Positions 36,389-45,798 of a DNA stretch of 64,000 nucleotides are shown here, piece after piece. The position numbers were made by a program, and so were the translations under genes. Source of the DNA: Acinetobacter larvae (lineage in GTDB: Bacteria > Pseudomonadota > Gammaproteobacteria > Pseudomonadales > Moraxellaceae); NCBI RefSeq assembly GCF_001704115.1, contig NZ_CP016895.1, positions 3,534,001-3,598,000 on the forward strand, written 5' to 3'. The notes under the pieces were generated by a model. It ran no database searches. It was not told where the DNA came from and saw only the letters and a list, made by a program, of their open reading frames with translations. Positions within the stretch are counted from its first letter, which is position 1. Each line of letters starts with the position of its first letter.

Positions 36389-36970
36389 AAAATATCATCC
36401 TCACATTTTTATACCAATGAAGAGTGCAAAACCGAATAGATATCGGCACACTTTTTATCATGCTGTTGCTACAGCGTCTTAGAGACCAGCATCACTGTGT
36501 TAAGCCTGTTACATGATTGTGGTTCATCTATTGCATGTAATCAGTTGTTCACATTGTTGTTGGGGTCTTTTCAATATCGGATGTTCATGAAAAATATGCA
36601 AGCACAATTTTAAAAACATTATGAAAATTGACAAGTTTTTACTTTATTCATGTTTTATATTAATTATTGTGCTAATTTAAAAGCTTAGCTTAATTTTTTT
36701 ACCCAGAAATCGCATTATTTTTAGCCAATTTCTACTTATTTCGGACAGGTCAAAGATATACTCATGATGCAAATATAACAATAAATATAACAACAACCTT
36801 TCAAGACAGCGATGAAGGTCAGGGCATTGGTCGCTTTTTATAGAATGCCAGCAGTAATTTCCTAAAACATATCGACCATAAAGATTGAATAAGAAAAAAT
36901 CAGTAAAAATGGGCTTTATTTTTATTTGATAATCAGTATTCTTTAGCGCTTTCTCTGGAGGTGATTTAGA
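36389..36970. other. 582-bp intergenic region upstream of the Tsx-like gene
   Basis: This is AT-rich DNA between divergent genes (the HPF-type gene on minus, the Tsx-like gene on plus), and it holds both promoters. It contains an A/C-rich stretch, ataacaataaatataacaa followed by caacc (about 36775-36799), with overlapping AAnAAnAA-like motifs of the kind bound by Hfq/Crc in pseudomonads. A weak stem-loop ending in a T-run follows at about 36809-36840. No protein-coding frame is convincing. Confidence 0.4.
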
Positions 36971-37699
36971 ATGAATTTTTCTCGCGCATTGCTCTCGACG
37001 GTTATATTCTCGGCAACAACAACATTATCTGCTGCACCCGCTTGGCAAGATTTTAGTGTCACGGCACTATATGGTGAACATTATAAAGTCGTCGACCCAC
37101 AACAAACCACCATTACCTTAGAATATGCTGGCAAAGCAAAATACGCTGATGTATTTTTCTTTCTAGATCATTTAAAAGGTGGTGATGATCATAAAACAAC
37201 TTACTTTGAATTATCTCCGCGTTTTAGTTTAGGTGAAATAACCCAAAAAGATTTAAGTTATGGTCCAATTAAAGATGTACTTATTTCTACCACATGGGAA
37301 AGTAACCATGATGACTTTGACAATAACTTTGATAACTTCCTTTATGGTTTCGCTGTTGACTTAGATGTGCCTTATTTTAATTACTTCAATCTCAACTTTT
37401 ATCGTGCCCATAATGATAAACAAAAAAATGACTATCAACTCACTGCAAGCTATGCACTACCGTTTAACTGGGGAAGCCAAGATTTTCTAGTCGATGGTTT
37501 TCTGGATTGGTCTACTGCTGAAAAAGATCATCCCAGTGAATTAAACTGGACTACGCAATGGAAATGGAATCTTGGTAAAAATATTTCCCCAGATACGCGT
37601 TTATATTTGGGTATAGAGCATTCTGTTTGGAATAATAAGTTTGGTATTAAGGGGCAAGATGAAAATAATGTCAGTGCATTGCTGAAATACCATTTCTAA
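36971..37699 (+). CDS. Tsx/OmpK-family nucleoside-specific channel-type outer-membrane protein
   Basis: This is a 242-residue predicted outer-membrane barrel of the Channel_Tsx (OmpK) family; the E. coli member passes nucleosides. It has a signal peptide (about 1-22, ending LSAAP), then WQDFSVTALYGEHYKV near 25 in the usual Tsx N-terminal position. It has many aromatic strands and a C-terminal LLKYHF. A very strong Shine-Dalgarno sequence, ggaggtga, precedes the ATG. It stands alone with its own terminator. The nucleoside substrate is inferred only from the family. Confidence 0.8.
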   Translation: MNFSRALLSTVIFSATTTLSAAPAWQDFSVTALYGEHYKVVDPQQTTITLEYAGKAKYADVFFFLDHLKGGDDHKTTYFELSPRFSLGEITQKDLSYGPIKDVLISTTWESNHDDFDNNFDNFLYGFAVDLDVPYFNYFNLNFYRAHNDKQKNDYQLTASYALPFNWGSQDFLVDGFLDWSTAEKDHPSELNWTTQWKWNLGKNISPDTRLYLGIEHSVWNNKFGIKGQDENNVSALLKYHF

Positions 37700-37723
37700 A
37701 TTGATCTAAATTAAAATAAGCTC

Positions 37724-37756
37724 ACAACATGGCAAATATCGCCATGTTGTTTCTTT
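37724..37756 (+). terminator. Terminator of the Tsx-like gene
   Basis: acaacatggc and gccatgttgt pair over 10 bp around a 7-nt loop, followed by ttctttc. It lies 25 bp past the stop. Confidence 0.85.
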
Positions 37757-37775
37757 CATTTAAGGATCGTGCTTT

Positions 37776-38312
37776 ATGCCTATGTTTCACCATAACGATT
37801 TTATTATTAGACCAGCACAAGCAACCGATCTAACGGCAATACAGCAAATTATTAATACTGAGATCGCCACAGGCACGGCGAACTGGGGTACGATCAGCAA
37901 AAGTATGGCACAACTCGAACAGTGGTGGCAGCACTTACAACAGCACAACTTCCCGCTTTTGGTGGCACAACACAAAGAACATCAGACCATTGCTGGTTAT
38001 GCAGACTATGATCACTTCCGTAGTTTAAGCGGCTATAAACAAAGCGTTGAACATTCGGTGTTTATTCATCCTGATTACAATCGCCGCGGTTTGGGAAAAG
38101 CACTTTTAACAGCACTTTTATATGAAGCACAACAACATGACATCAAAGTGATGGTTGCAGCTATTGACCAAGAAAATGTTGCGTCAATTCGGTTACATCA
38201 GCAACTCGGTTTTGTTCAAACAGGTTTAATGCCCAAAGTTGGACAAAAATTTGGACAGTGGCGTGATCTGGTATTGATGCAATATACCTTTGAAGACGTT
38301 AACCCACTTTAG
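37776..38312 (+). CDS. GNAT-family N-acetyltransferase
   Basis: This 178-residue acetyltransferase resembles the phosphinothricin/methionine-sulfoximine acetyltransferase subgroup. IRPAQATDLTAIQQIINTEI near residue 11 is the opening strand and helix. The acetyl-CoA motif HPDYNRRGLGKALLTALLYE spans about 97-116, and VAAIDQENVASIRLHQQLGF is near 128. The small aromatic-rich segment around 36-50 fits a small substrate. Its natural substrate is unknown and no resistance role should be assumed. It shares a bidirectional terminator with purC. Confidence 0.85.
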   Translation: MPMFHHNDFIIRPAQATDLTAIQQIINTEIATGTANWGTISKSMAQLEQWWQHLQQHNFPLLVAQHKEHQTIAGYADYDHFRSLSGYKQSVEHSVFIHPDYNRRGLGKALLTALLYEAQQHDIKVMVAAIDQENVASIRLHQQLGFVQTGLMPKVGQKFGQWRDLVLMQYTFEDVNPL

Positions 38313-38421
38313 CAAGCTAAGTCTTATTGGTAACATGAGCGACATGGGCAACGAGCAAATTATCCTCTACGCAACAAACAGCAGTTTTAAGAAAATATTC
38401 AGTCAATCATTTAACCATAAA

Positions 38422-38459
38422 AAACGCCATAAAACCCTATGCTAGGTTTTATGGCGTTT
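38422..38459. terminator. Bidirectional terminator between the GNAT gene and purC
   Basis: aaacgccataaaacc and ggttttatggcgttt form a perfect 15-bp stem around an 8-nt loop, between convergent genes. Confidence 0.85.
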
Positions 38460-38478
38460 AGTCTATCGCTTTGCTGTA

Positions 38479-39198
38479 TTAGATATCAGACAAGTCTATG
38501 CCAATACGTGCAGCAACTTCTTCATAGGCCTCAACCACGCCCCCTAGACCCTGACGGAAACGGTCTTTGTCTAGTTTTTTCTTGGTGTCTTTATCCCATA
38601 GACGACAACCATCTGGAGAGAACTCATCACCCAACACAATGCGATCGTGGAATACACCGAACTCAAGTTTGAAATCTACCAGAATCATATTACCTTGCTC
38701 AAATAGTGCTTTAAGCACGTCATTCACTTGGTAAGTCAGCACTTTCATTTGCTCTAATTGCGCTGCAGTTGCCCACCCCAATGCAATAGCTTGTGATTCA
38801 TTGACCATTGGATCGCCCAATGCGTCATCTTTAAAGAATAACTCAAATGTAGGCGGTGTAAGCTCTTTGCCTTCCTCTACACCTAAACGGCGACACAATG
38901 AACCAGCTGCATAGTTACGAATCACACATTCAACTGGAATCATTTGCAATTTTTTCACCAACACTTCTGTTGGAGAAAGGAGTTTTTCGAAATGCGTTTC
39001 GATACCCGCCTCAGTAAGTTTATCCATAATAAAGGCATTAAAGCGGTTGTTCACCTTACCTTTACGATCTAGCTGCTCGATTTTCTCACCATTGAAGGCA
39101 GATGCATCGTCGCGGAAGACTAAGATCAGGTGGTCTGCACTATCTGTTTCATAGACGGATTTCGCTTTACCAGTATAGAGCAAGTTTTGTTTCAACAT
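38479..39198 (-). CDS. purC: Phosphoribosylaminoimidazole-succinocarboxamide synthase
   Basis: PurC joins aspartate to CAIR in purine synthesis. I start at the ATG at 39198, giving 239 residues (E. coli 237) and the conserved [13 protein letters not shown] start; the frame continues 17 codons upstream without conservation. Other motifs are [12 protein letters not shown] near residue 28, [17 protein letters not shown] near 86, and [13 protein letters not shown] near 194. The order dapA-bamC-purC is the same as in E. coli. A terminator after bamC lies only 27 bp upstream of this start, so a separate purC promoter would have to overlap bamC. Confidence 0.95.
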   Translation of the reverse strand: MLKQNLLYTGKAKSVYETDSADHLILVFRDDASAFNGEKIEQLDRKGKVNNRFNAFIMDKLTEAGIETHFEKLLSPTEVLVKKLQMIPVECVIRNYAAGSLCRRLGVEEGKELTPPTFELFFKDDALGDPMVNESQAIALGWATAAQLEQMKVLTYQVNDVLKALFEQGNMILVDFKLEFGVFHDRIVLGDEFSPDGCRLWDKDTKKKLDKDRFRQGLGGVVEAYEEVAARIGIDLSDI

Positions 39199-39214
39199 GG
39201 GCGGGGACCTTTTG

Positions 39215-39243
39215 CAAAAAAAAAAGCCTAGTACGACTAGGCT
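39215..39243 (-). terminator. Terminator overlapping the bamC stop codon
   Basis: agcctagt and actaggct pair over 8 bp around a 3-nt loop (39225-39243). On the minus strand a run of about eleven Ts follows. The bamC stop codon lies in the stem. Confidence 0.82.
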
Positions 39244-39848
39244 GGCCAATTTTGGTAGATTTGAGTTAATAACTCAGTGGCTTTGCTCTGATCAGCAAAA
39301 CCACTATTGGTATTAAAGATAGCAATATTATTGCTAGAACCGGCAGGCAGTAAGCGCACAATATAAGCTTGATCATCTACCTTGATCGTTGCCTCATAAG
39401 CACTATCATTGCGCGTCACCACAGGCGCATTGATACTACTCAGTGTGGCAACGATATATTTCCAAACTTCATCCGCACGACCATCGATTTTAATCAATGG
39501 ATTGCCATTGCCATCGGCGAGCATTTGAGGGCGACCAACTGCTTGTGCTTGCAGTGCCTGAGCAACCGCAGCTTGACGCTCAACAGTTTCCTCTGGACGC
39601 GGCAATTCAAAGCGCTTACCGTTTTTATTTTCTAAAATCGGAGCGTGTTGTAATGCCAATGGATCAATCACAGGGGCAGGATACAATGGTCTTGCTGGTC
39701 TAACTGTAAAACCTTCTGGATACTGAATAGGCTCTAAGGTCTTCGTATTTTTATACTTCAAGGAACCATTATTTAAGCCCATGGATCCACAAGCAGTTAA
39801 TGTCATCGCTGCTAAAACAGCGGTTAAAGCAAAACGTAATTGCATCAT
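39237..39848 (-). CDS. bamC: Outer-membrane assembly lipoprotein BamC-type
   Basis: This is a lipoprotein predicted to belong to the BAM complex that inserts outer-membrane proteins. The 203-residue product has a lipoprotein signal with lipobox LTAC (cysteine about residue 20). A BamC-like N-terminal stretch follows with [17 protein letters not shown] near 43, then one helix-grip-like domain ([20 protein letters not shown] near 125). E. coli BamC is 344 residues with two such domains, so this form seems shortened. It lies between dapA and purC, exactly as bamC does in E. coli, and this synteny is the main support for the symbol. Confidence 0.78.
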   Translation of the reverse strand: MMQLRFALTAVLAAMTLTACGSMGLNNGSLKYKNTKTLEPIQYPEGFTVRPARPLYPAPVIDPLALQHAPILENKNGKRFELPRPEETVERQAAVAQALQAQAVGRPQMLADGNGNPLIKIDGRADEVWKYIVATLSSINAPVVTRNDSAYEATIKVDDQAYIVRLLPAGSSNNIAIFNTNSGFADQSKATELLTQIYQNWPA

Positions 39849-39860
39849 AAATAGCTCTTA

Positions 39861-40757
39861 TTAAATGAGACCCGCGGCTTGTAATTCAGCACGCACAGTT
39901 TCACGATATTGTTGTGCCAAAGGAGTCAAAGGTAAGCGAATGCCTGTTCCAATACGCCCCATTTCATATAAGGCCCACTTTGCAGGAATCGGATTCGATT
40001 CACAAAACAAGATGTGATTTAAATTTGTAACTTTGTTATTAAGTTGCTCTGCCAAGGCAGCATTCCCCGCGATTGCGGCGGCACACACTTCACTCACCTG
40101 TTTCGGTGCGACATTGGCAGTCACCGAAATATTACCTTTCGCACCGGACAGCATCAAACGCCATGCTGTTGCATCATCCCCTGAATAAACCGTCATGTGT
40201 TTATCTTGGAGTGCGTCCAATAATGCTTGACCACGAGGTACATCGCCGGTGGCATCTTTTACACCAATGATATTGCTGATGTCGGCCAGACGCACAATCG
40301 TTTCATTGTGCATATCCACGCCAGTACGACCTGGAACATTATATAAAATGATTGGTAGATCAACTGCTTCCGCAATGGTTTTATAATGTTGATATAAACC
40401 TTCTTGCGTTGGCTTGTTATAGTATGGGGTAACTAAAAGTGCGGCATCTGCGCCAAGTTCTTTGGCTTCCTTGGTGAGCTCAAGCGCTTCATGTGTTGAG
40501 TTTGCACCAGTACCAGCAATAATCGGAATACGTTTGTTGGCGACACGAATGATTTCCTTAATCACTTGTGTATGTTCTGCCATACTAAGCGTAGAAGCTT
40601 CGCCGGTTGTCCCGACAGCAACTATACTATTAGTGCCTTGTTCTATGTGCCACTCAACCAGCTTGTCCAGGCTCTTCCAGTCAACGCTTCCATCTTCTAA
40701 CATTGGTGTGACGAGTGCGACAATTGAGCCTTGAATGGTCTGTGCTTGCTGAGTCAT
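39861..40757 (-). CDS. dapA: 4-hydroxy-tetrahydrodipicolinate synthase
   Basis: DapA condenses pyruvate with aspartate semialdehyde on the way to lysine and meso-diaminopimelate. The 298-residue TIM barrel has AVGTTGEASTL near residue 42, YNVPGRTGVDM near 138 (the catalytic tyrosine region), and the Schiff-base lysine in IGVKDATGDVPR near 164. It is the first gene of the dapA-bamC-purC run, 12 bp upstream of bamC. A gap of nearly 400 bp upstream separates it from the divergent pncA. Confidence 0.96.
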   Translation of the reverse strand: MTQQAQTIQGSIVALVTPMLEDGSVDWKSLDKLVEWHIEQGTNSIVAVGTTGEASTLSMAEHTQVIKEIIRVANKRIPIIAGTGANSTHEALELTKEAKELGADAALLVTPYYNKPTQEGLYQHYKTIAEAVDLPIILYNVPGRTGVDMHNETIVRLADISNIIGVKDATGDVPRGQALLDALQDKHMTVYSGDDATAWRLMLSGAKGNISVTANVAPKQVSEVCAAAIAGNAALAEQLNNKVTNLNHILFCESNPIPAKWALYEMGRIGTGIRLPLTPLAQQYRETVRAELQAAGLI

Positions 40758-41150
40758 TTTGAAAATTTATCCTATTGATCCATCCATTAAACATACAACA
40801 AATACAAGGGATGGTGTAGCATTTTGATTTTAAGCAAAATTAATTCATGTTTATGAATTGCATATTGCGTATGCAAATTATGACTGATTCAGCGATACAG
40901 AACAATATGCTTTGGTCCAACTAAGAGAAATCTTTCTAAAATCTAACTCAATCTCCATAATTGTTTAGATTTCTCAAGACAATACACAAATTTATCGGAA
41001 ATCTTGAAACAATAGAGATCCTAACCGAGCACATTCAAAGCGCTCGTCATACTCGCCCTCGCTGGCATTGATGAGCTTTGCGTATATTTGCAGCAGTCGG
41101 ATTAAAGGTTAATATTCAATTCATTCGCAATTTGGCAAGGACCGAGCACC
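40758..41150. other. Intergenic region between divergent dapA and pncA
   Basis: This is about 390 bp of AT-rich DNA with both gene promoters and no supportable gene. Small imperfect palindromes occur (aattcatgtttatgaatt near 40841, gcatattgcgtatgc near 40860), but I cannot tie them to a regulator. Confidence 0.4.
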
Positions 41151-41792
41151 ATGCAACACGCAGATCGTGCACTCATTGTAGTTGACGTACAGAATGGTTT
41201 TACTCCAGGCGGCAATCTGGCGGTGGCACATGCCGATCAAATTATTCCTATCATCAACCAGTTGGCACCACACTTTGATAATATCGTGATTACCCAAGAT
41301 TGGCATCCCAGTGATCACATTTCTTTTGCGCATCAACATCCAGGCAAGCACGCTTTCGAAACCATTCTGCTAGATTACGGTCCTCAGGTTCTGTGGCCAG
41401 AACATTGTGTACAAGGTAGCCATGATGCCGAGCTCCATCCGGCACTCCACCTGCCGACTGCGCAATTGATTATTCGCAAAGGCTTTCATCGGCATATCGA
41501 CAGTTACTCAGCATTTTTAGAAGCAGATCGTAAAACCACGACGGGCTTGGCAGGTTATCTACGTGAACGTGGCATCCAAGATGTTTATATTGTGGGGATT
41601 GCGACCGATTTCTGTGTGGCATGGACAGCAATGGATGCTTGTAAACTTGGCTTTAATAGCTATGTGATTGCCGATGCAACACGGGGGATCGATTTAAACG
41701 GCTCCTTACAACATGCCTGGCAAGAAATGCTGGCACAAGGGGTACAACGCTGTATGAGCCAACAGTTTTTAAAATCATCTAGCGCTTTTTAA
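41151..41792 (+). CDS. pncA: Nicotinamidase
   Basis: PncA hydrolyses nicotinamide to nicotinate for NAD salvage. At 213 residues it equals the E. coli enzyme in length. The catalytic triad is visible: Asp in IVVDVQNGF near residue 12, Lys in LIIRKGFHR near 108, and Cys in GIATDFCVAWTA near 152. Metal-binding residues lie in TQDWHPSDHISF near 48-60. The ATG follows ggaccgagc. Its partner in niacin use, niaP, lies at 59605-60912 in this window, not adjacent. Confidence 0.94.
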   Translation: MQHADRALIVVDVQNGFTPGGNLAVAHADQIIPIINQLAPHFDNIVITQDWHPSDHISFAHQHPGKHAFETILLDYGPQVLWPEHCVQGSHDAELHPALHLPTAQLIIRKGFHRHIDSYSAFLEADRKTTTGLAGYLRERGIQDVYIVGIATDFCVAWTAMDACKLGFNSYVIADATRGIDLNGSLQHAWQEMLAQGVQRCMSQQFLKSSSAF

Positions 41793-41933
41793 GCTTTTAT
41801 TGAAACATATGTTGAAACACACATTTTAAGATAATTTAGCCTGTGAACAGCTAATGCTCTTTTCATTTGGGCACAATCGATTCACTTAGGCATTCGGCAG
41901 CATTTTCTTTCACTTTTAGCCAGACCCATTGCT

Positions 41934-42911
41934 ATGACCTCATTTCTTCGTTTCTCACAGTTTATTCAAAAAACATTTGCTTTATGGGTCATGTTATTTG
42001 CCGTAATTGCACTGATTATTCCTGACGCCTTTGTCTGGCTCAAAGCATATATGCCGTGGATGCTTGGTATTATTATGTTCGGTATGGGCATGAGTATGAC
42101 CTTTAATGACTTCAAAGGGGTAATTGCCAGTCCCAAAGCCGTCGCGATCGGGGTATTTGCTCAGTTTATTATCATGCCGGGTCTCGCCTATATATTATGT
42201 AAGCTATTTCAATTACCCGCAGAAATCGCCATAGGGGTTATTCTGGTGGGTTGTTGCCCTGGTGGGACAGCATCCAATGTCATTACCTATATGGCCAAAG
42301 GCAATACCGCGTTATCTGTTGCTTGTACTACAATTTCCACTATTTTAGCGCCAATACTCACACCGGGTATTTTCTATCTACTTGCTAGTCAATGGTTACA
42401 TATCAATGCCAGCGCCATGTTTATTTCGATTTTACAAGTCGTTCTGTTCCCTATTTTCTTAGGATTAATTGCACGGACATTATTTAAAAAACAAGTTGAA
42501 CACTATATTCAGGCGATGCCATTGATTTCAGTTGTGGCGATTATTGCCATTGTGGCTGCCATTATTGGTGACAGTAAAGCAGCAATGTTGCAATCTGGTT
42601 TACTGATTTTATGTGTGGTGATATTACATAATGGCTTGGGTTATCTTTGTGGTTATACACTCAGCCGTTTATTGCGATTAAATTATCCAGATCGTAAAGC
42701 CGTAGCGATTGAAGTGGGAATGCAGAATTCTGGGCTTGGCGTCACCTTGGCGGCAGTACACTTTGCAGCCTCGCCCATTACCGCACTTCCCAGCGCAATT
42801 TTCAGTCTATGGCATAATATCTCTGGTCCCATGCTCGCCACCTACTGGGCGAGTAAAACGGATCCCGACAGCAGCAAAGAAATAGTCAGAAGAAATAGTA
42901 ATCAAAAGTAG
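41934..42911 (+). CDS. Bile acid:sodium symporter (BASS) family transporter
   Basis: This is a 325-residue inner-membrane protein with about ten hydrophobic helices, of the BASS family. The glycine-rich signature GVILVGCCPGGTASNVITY near residues 99-117 and VAIEVGMQNSGLGVTLA near 254 are typical of sodium-binding crossover regions. Bacterial members of this branch move organic anions such as pantothenate or keto-acids; the substrate cannot be read from the sequence. It follows pncA by 140 bp on the same strand. Confidence 0.9.
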   Translation: MTSFLRFSQFIQKTFALWVMLFAVIALIIPDAFVWLKAYMPWMLGIIMFGMGMSMTFNDFKGVIASPKAVAIGVFAQFIIMPGLAYILCKLFQLPAEIAIGVILVGCCPGGTASNVITYMAKGNTALSVACTTISTILAPILTPGIFYLLASQWLHINASAMFISILQVVLFPIFLGLIARTLFKKQVEHYIQAMPLISVVAIIAIVAAIIGDSKAAMLQSGLLILCVVILHNGLGYLCGYTLSRLLRLNYPDRKAVAIEVGMQNSGLGVTLAAVHFAASPITALPSAIFSLWHNISGPMLATYWASKTDPDSSKEIVRRNSNQK

Positions 42912-43035
42912 CAAATCATTTGGGATTATACAGGCGCGTCAATGCTCAATGTCTTAGCCGACACGGCTTATATACACGACATAGAATGCGCCTGATTATA
43001 TGACACGTCTATATGACGGTTATACCTGTAGAACG

Positions 43036-43524
43036 TTATTCTGCTAACCAAGCCAAGCCTTGTGTTGTCAAATACTGCCAAAAGCTCTGTTCATCCCAAA
43101 CTTCAAAGCCATGCTGCTGTAATAATGCTGCGGTAACACCAGCACCTGAGCGAAGTTGCCCACGAAAATGACCATCATAAATGTGTGCTGTCCCACAAGA
43201 AGGGCTTTTTGATTTGAGTACAATATGGGTGACTTGATGATATTGGGCCAGTTGCAAGGTCAAATATGCCCCCTTTACAAAGGCTGCACTGACATCGACG
43301 CCCTCGCAATCCAAAACCCGTGCACGAGCATTCAATACATCGCTGCCATCACCGCCTACAATTTCTGCAGCTGCACGTGGTGTTGCCAAACCACCAGCCT
43401 GTTCTGGACAAATCTTGATAACCTGTTGCTGTTGCAACAACTGCTGTAAATATTGCTGTGCAGCGTGTTGCCCATCATAACGAACGCGATCACCTAATAA
43501 ACAGGCACTGATTAAAAATTTCAT
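43036..43524 (-). CDS. DUF523 protein, TudS-like (possible thiouracil desulfidase)
   Basis: This is a DUF523-family protein. The characterised member TudS is an iron-sulfur enzyme that desulfurates thiouracil, and three conserved cysteines hold the cluster. All three are present: ISACLLG, KICPEQAGGL and SPSCGTAHIYDG, about residues 7, 39 and 104. I start at the ATG at 43524, which gives the usual short N-terminus before SACLLG; ATGs at 43533 and 43554 are also possible. It is 162 residues long and convergent with the BASS transporter gene. Activity on thiouracil or on modified tRNA bases is family-based inference. Confidence 0.83.
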   Translation of the reverse strand: MKFLISACLLGDRVRYDGQHAAQQYLQQLLQQQQVIKICPEQAGGLATPRAAAEIVGGDGSDVLNARARVLDCEGVDVSAAFVKGAYLTLQLAQYHQVTHIVLKSKSPSCGTAHIYDGHFRGQLRSGAGVTAALLQQHGFEVWDEQSFWQYLTTQGLAWLAE

Positions 43525-43749
43525 GCTTAGCATTTTAACGTTTTGATGGCTCATATGGAAAACTAGACAAATTCAAACATGAATTGCAATACATTGTAAA
43601 ATACCCAGAGCCTCTTAGATGCATAAATTGCGCTGTTTTATTTTGTAGTAATATTCAAAAAAACTAAAGAAACAAAACAACTATACGCTATGATTCGAAG
43701 CTTAAATAAAATTTTCTAATTGACGCTTCTTATATTTTGGTGAATTACA

Positions 43750-44274
43750 TTGAAAACGGTTTCCACAAAACTTTTAGTATTAGGCTTTATATTACCTCCC
43801 ATACTGATTAGCATATTATTCATTGTCATTTTTGTTCTGGCAACATTTTCTGGTTTACTCGGTGAACCGATTCAGTCTTTTGCTCAGTTTATTAGCTTAT
43901 TTAATACTGAACAGATGACATTATTCACCAAACAGATCATGAGCATTGTATTATTTGTCTTGGTGACAGCAGGTCTACAATCTGTACTATATAGCATATT
44001 TATGAATTTTTGGATTCTCCGTAAAGTTCAGCATAAAACCAACGCGATCTGGAGCAGTGCTATCTTTGGTGGTATTGCTGCATGTATTCCATTCCTATTG
44101 CTCGGTCTTATACTTTTCAGTGACCGTAGTACATTCAGTGAGATCATCAACTTTATTTTTTTCCTCATCATTCCTTTACTATTTGGCATGCTGATTGGTC
44201 TCATTTCCGGATTAATTTTATGGAAGCGTAATCAAGCTGAAAAATTGGCGCGAGCGACAGTTGAATCGCGATAA
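43750..44274 (+). CDS. Hypothetical four-helix membrane protein
   Basis: I recognise no family. The 174-residue product is predicted to have four membrane segments (about residues 7-33, 58-85, 97-122 and 128-158) and a short basic tail. The likely start is TTG at 43750, preceded by ggtga at 7 nt; no in-frame ATG lies before the first helix. The upstream and downstream gaps suggest a monocistronic unit. It is AT-rich like the region around it. Confidence 0.6.
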   Translation: MKTVSTKLLVLGFILPPILISILFIVIFVLATFSGLLGEPIQSFAQFISLFNTEQMTLFTKQIMSIVLFVLVTAGLQSVLYSIFMNFWILRKVQHKTNAIWSSAIFGGIAACIPFLLLGLILFSDRSTFSEIINFIFFLIIPLLFGMLIGLISGLILWKRNQAEKLARATVESR

Positions 44275-44646
44275 GTTTATAGCTGGCAATATATACCCCC
44301 AAATATAAGCAAATATAATCTACTCAACAAAGTGCTATCTCAACAGCACATATTCATTTGATATTCCCATATGACCGTAGTTAAAAATATCTACGGTCAT
44401 ATTCAAATAACCAGTATGGTCAGTACTTTAAATCTGATTTTATCTCTATAAAAAACCTGTCATTAATACTTACAATTTATATGCTGCATTGATCTGAACA
44501 TTATTGAATAGATATGTCTATGATATAGATCTGTTATTTTATTTCAGTCTGCGTTCTATTTAAATCTACTCTATTTCGATTTAAATTTTGATCCTGAATA
44601 TATCCCAACTCCCACTGCCAAGACATTTAGTATTCTGGAATTCATT
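44275..44646. other. Intergenic region with one hairpin
   Basis: About 370 bp of AT-rich DNA. A perfect 12-bp inverted repeat (44369-44380 with 44391-44402) is the only clear structure; nothing else is supportable. Confidence 0.45.
44369..44402. terminator. Perfect 12-bp stem-loop
   Basis: atatgaccgtag and ctacggtcatat pair around a 10-nt AT-rich loop, 95 bp past the hypothetical membrane gene. It has no T-run, so it may be a weak terminator or an operator. Confidence 0.4.
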
Positions 44647-45618
44647 ATGTTTAAAGTGAAGCAATCACAACATTGCGGCAAAAAAATTTATCTGGCATTA
44701 CTCTGTGGCTTTTTATTACAAAGTCCAGCCTTTGCAGCCCAGCCTAGCTTTGATTTTCCCACACCAACGCAACAGCATAGCCAGCCGTTTTCGTTACTCA
44801 AAAGCGTTGCCATTGATGCACAAACACAATTGGCAACACGCTATAAGCCCGGTGAAGGTACACCAATCGTTTTTGTACATGGCTCTTGGGATGATCATCA
44901 TTCTTGGTTAGCCGTCGCTGAACAACTGGCTCAACAGCTTAAAAATCCAATTATTCTCTATGATCGTCGTGGTCATAGCGCCTCCACTCCCGATCAAGCC
45001 CAAGGTACGATCACACAAGATGTAAAAGATGCAATCGCATTAACCAAAGCACTGGGGTTTGAGCAAGCGCATTTTATCGGGCATTCATATGGTGCCAATA
45101 TTGTTATGCAACTTGCGGAGCAATACCCTCTCGTTGCAAAAAGCATCGTACTCTATGAACCCCCGCTATTTGGTTTATTAAAGGGCAAAGCACAATATCA
45201 AAACAATTTACAGCAGGTACAGACCGCGATGCAGTCTGCAAAACAGTCTTTAGAACAAGGTGATATCGAAAAAGGCAGCATTGAGTTTATTGAGCAAGTT
45301 GCCTTTGGTGCCAATAGCTGGCAGAACCTTTTTGATGAGCGTGCCAGAGCAACCATGCTAGCGAGCTATCGTACTTGGTTAGATCAAGCCAATGATCCGG
45401 AACGCTTAAATCTAAAAGCGGAGCCACTCAACCAATACTCGGGTCGTATTAGTATTTTATATGGCACTGACTCTATTGCAGCTTATCAAAATATCATTAC
45501 TGAACTTGATCATGTCTTAAAGCAGAAAAAATTACTCGCCATTCCTGGTGCTGGGCATGGTGGTTTAGTTTCACATAGTGATCAGACCACGCAAGCCATT
45601 GTGCAGCATTTGCGCTAA
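44647..45618 (+). CDS. Exported alpha/beta-hydrolase
   Basis: This is a 323-residue alpha/beta-hydrolase with a signal peptide (about 1-30, ending PAFAAQ), so it probably acts in the periplasm or outside the cell. The oxyanion-hole motif VFVHGSWDDHHSWL is near residue 76 and YDRRGHSAS near 105. The nucleophile elbow GHSYGAN is near 145 and the catalytic histidine in GAGHGG near 302. The acid is probably the aspartate in YGTDSIAAY near 276. The substrate is unknown. Cytoplasmic relatives include hydrolases of aromatic degradation; export makes an ester-scavenging role more likely here. Confidence 0.87.
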   Translation: MFKVKQSQHCGKKIYLALLCGFLLQSPAFAAQPSFDFPTPTQQHSQPFSLLKSVAIDAQTQLATRYKPGEGTPIVFVHGSWDDHHSWLAVAEQLAQQLKNPIILYDRRGHSASTPDQAQGTITQDVKDAIALTKALGFEQAHFIGHSYGANIVMQLAEQYPLVAKSIVLYEPPLFGLLKGKAQYQNNLQQVQTAMQSAKQSLEQGDIEKGSIEFIEQVAFGANSWQNLFDERARATMLASYRTWLDQANDPERLNLKAEPLNQYSGRISILYGTDSIAAYQNIITELDHVLKQKKLLAIPGAGHGGLVSHSDQTTQAIVQHLR

Positions 45619-45731
45619 ATCCTGCAATTTCTGTAATAATTTCTGCAATAGAGTTGTTATAGTCGCCTGAACACTAAAACACTCAGACTTTATTTACCCA
45701 AGTCACGGCATTTGTCTAAGACCACTATAAA

Positions 45732-45763
45732 ACAAAACCCGACACTTGGTCGGGCTTTGTTTG
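45732..45763. terminator. Bidirectional terminator between the hydrolase gene and purK
   Basis: acaaaacccgac and gtcgggctttgt pair over 12 positions with one mismatch around a 5-nt loop, between convergent genes. Confidence 0.8.
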
Positions 45764-45798
45764 AGTAATAAAATCTATGAACGTCTTAGACGACCAAT

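Noticed and set aside
37776..38312. Antibiotic- or herbicide-resistance acetyltransferase
   Set aside because: It is GNAT and resembles the phosphinothricin acetyltransferase group, but chromosomal members mostly act on other small amines; context gives no support for resistance.
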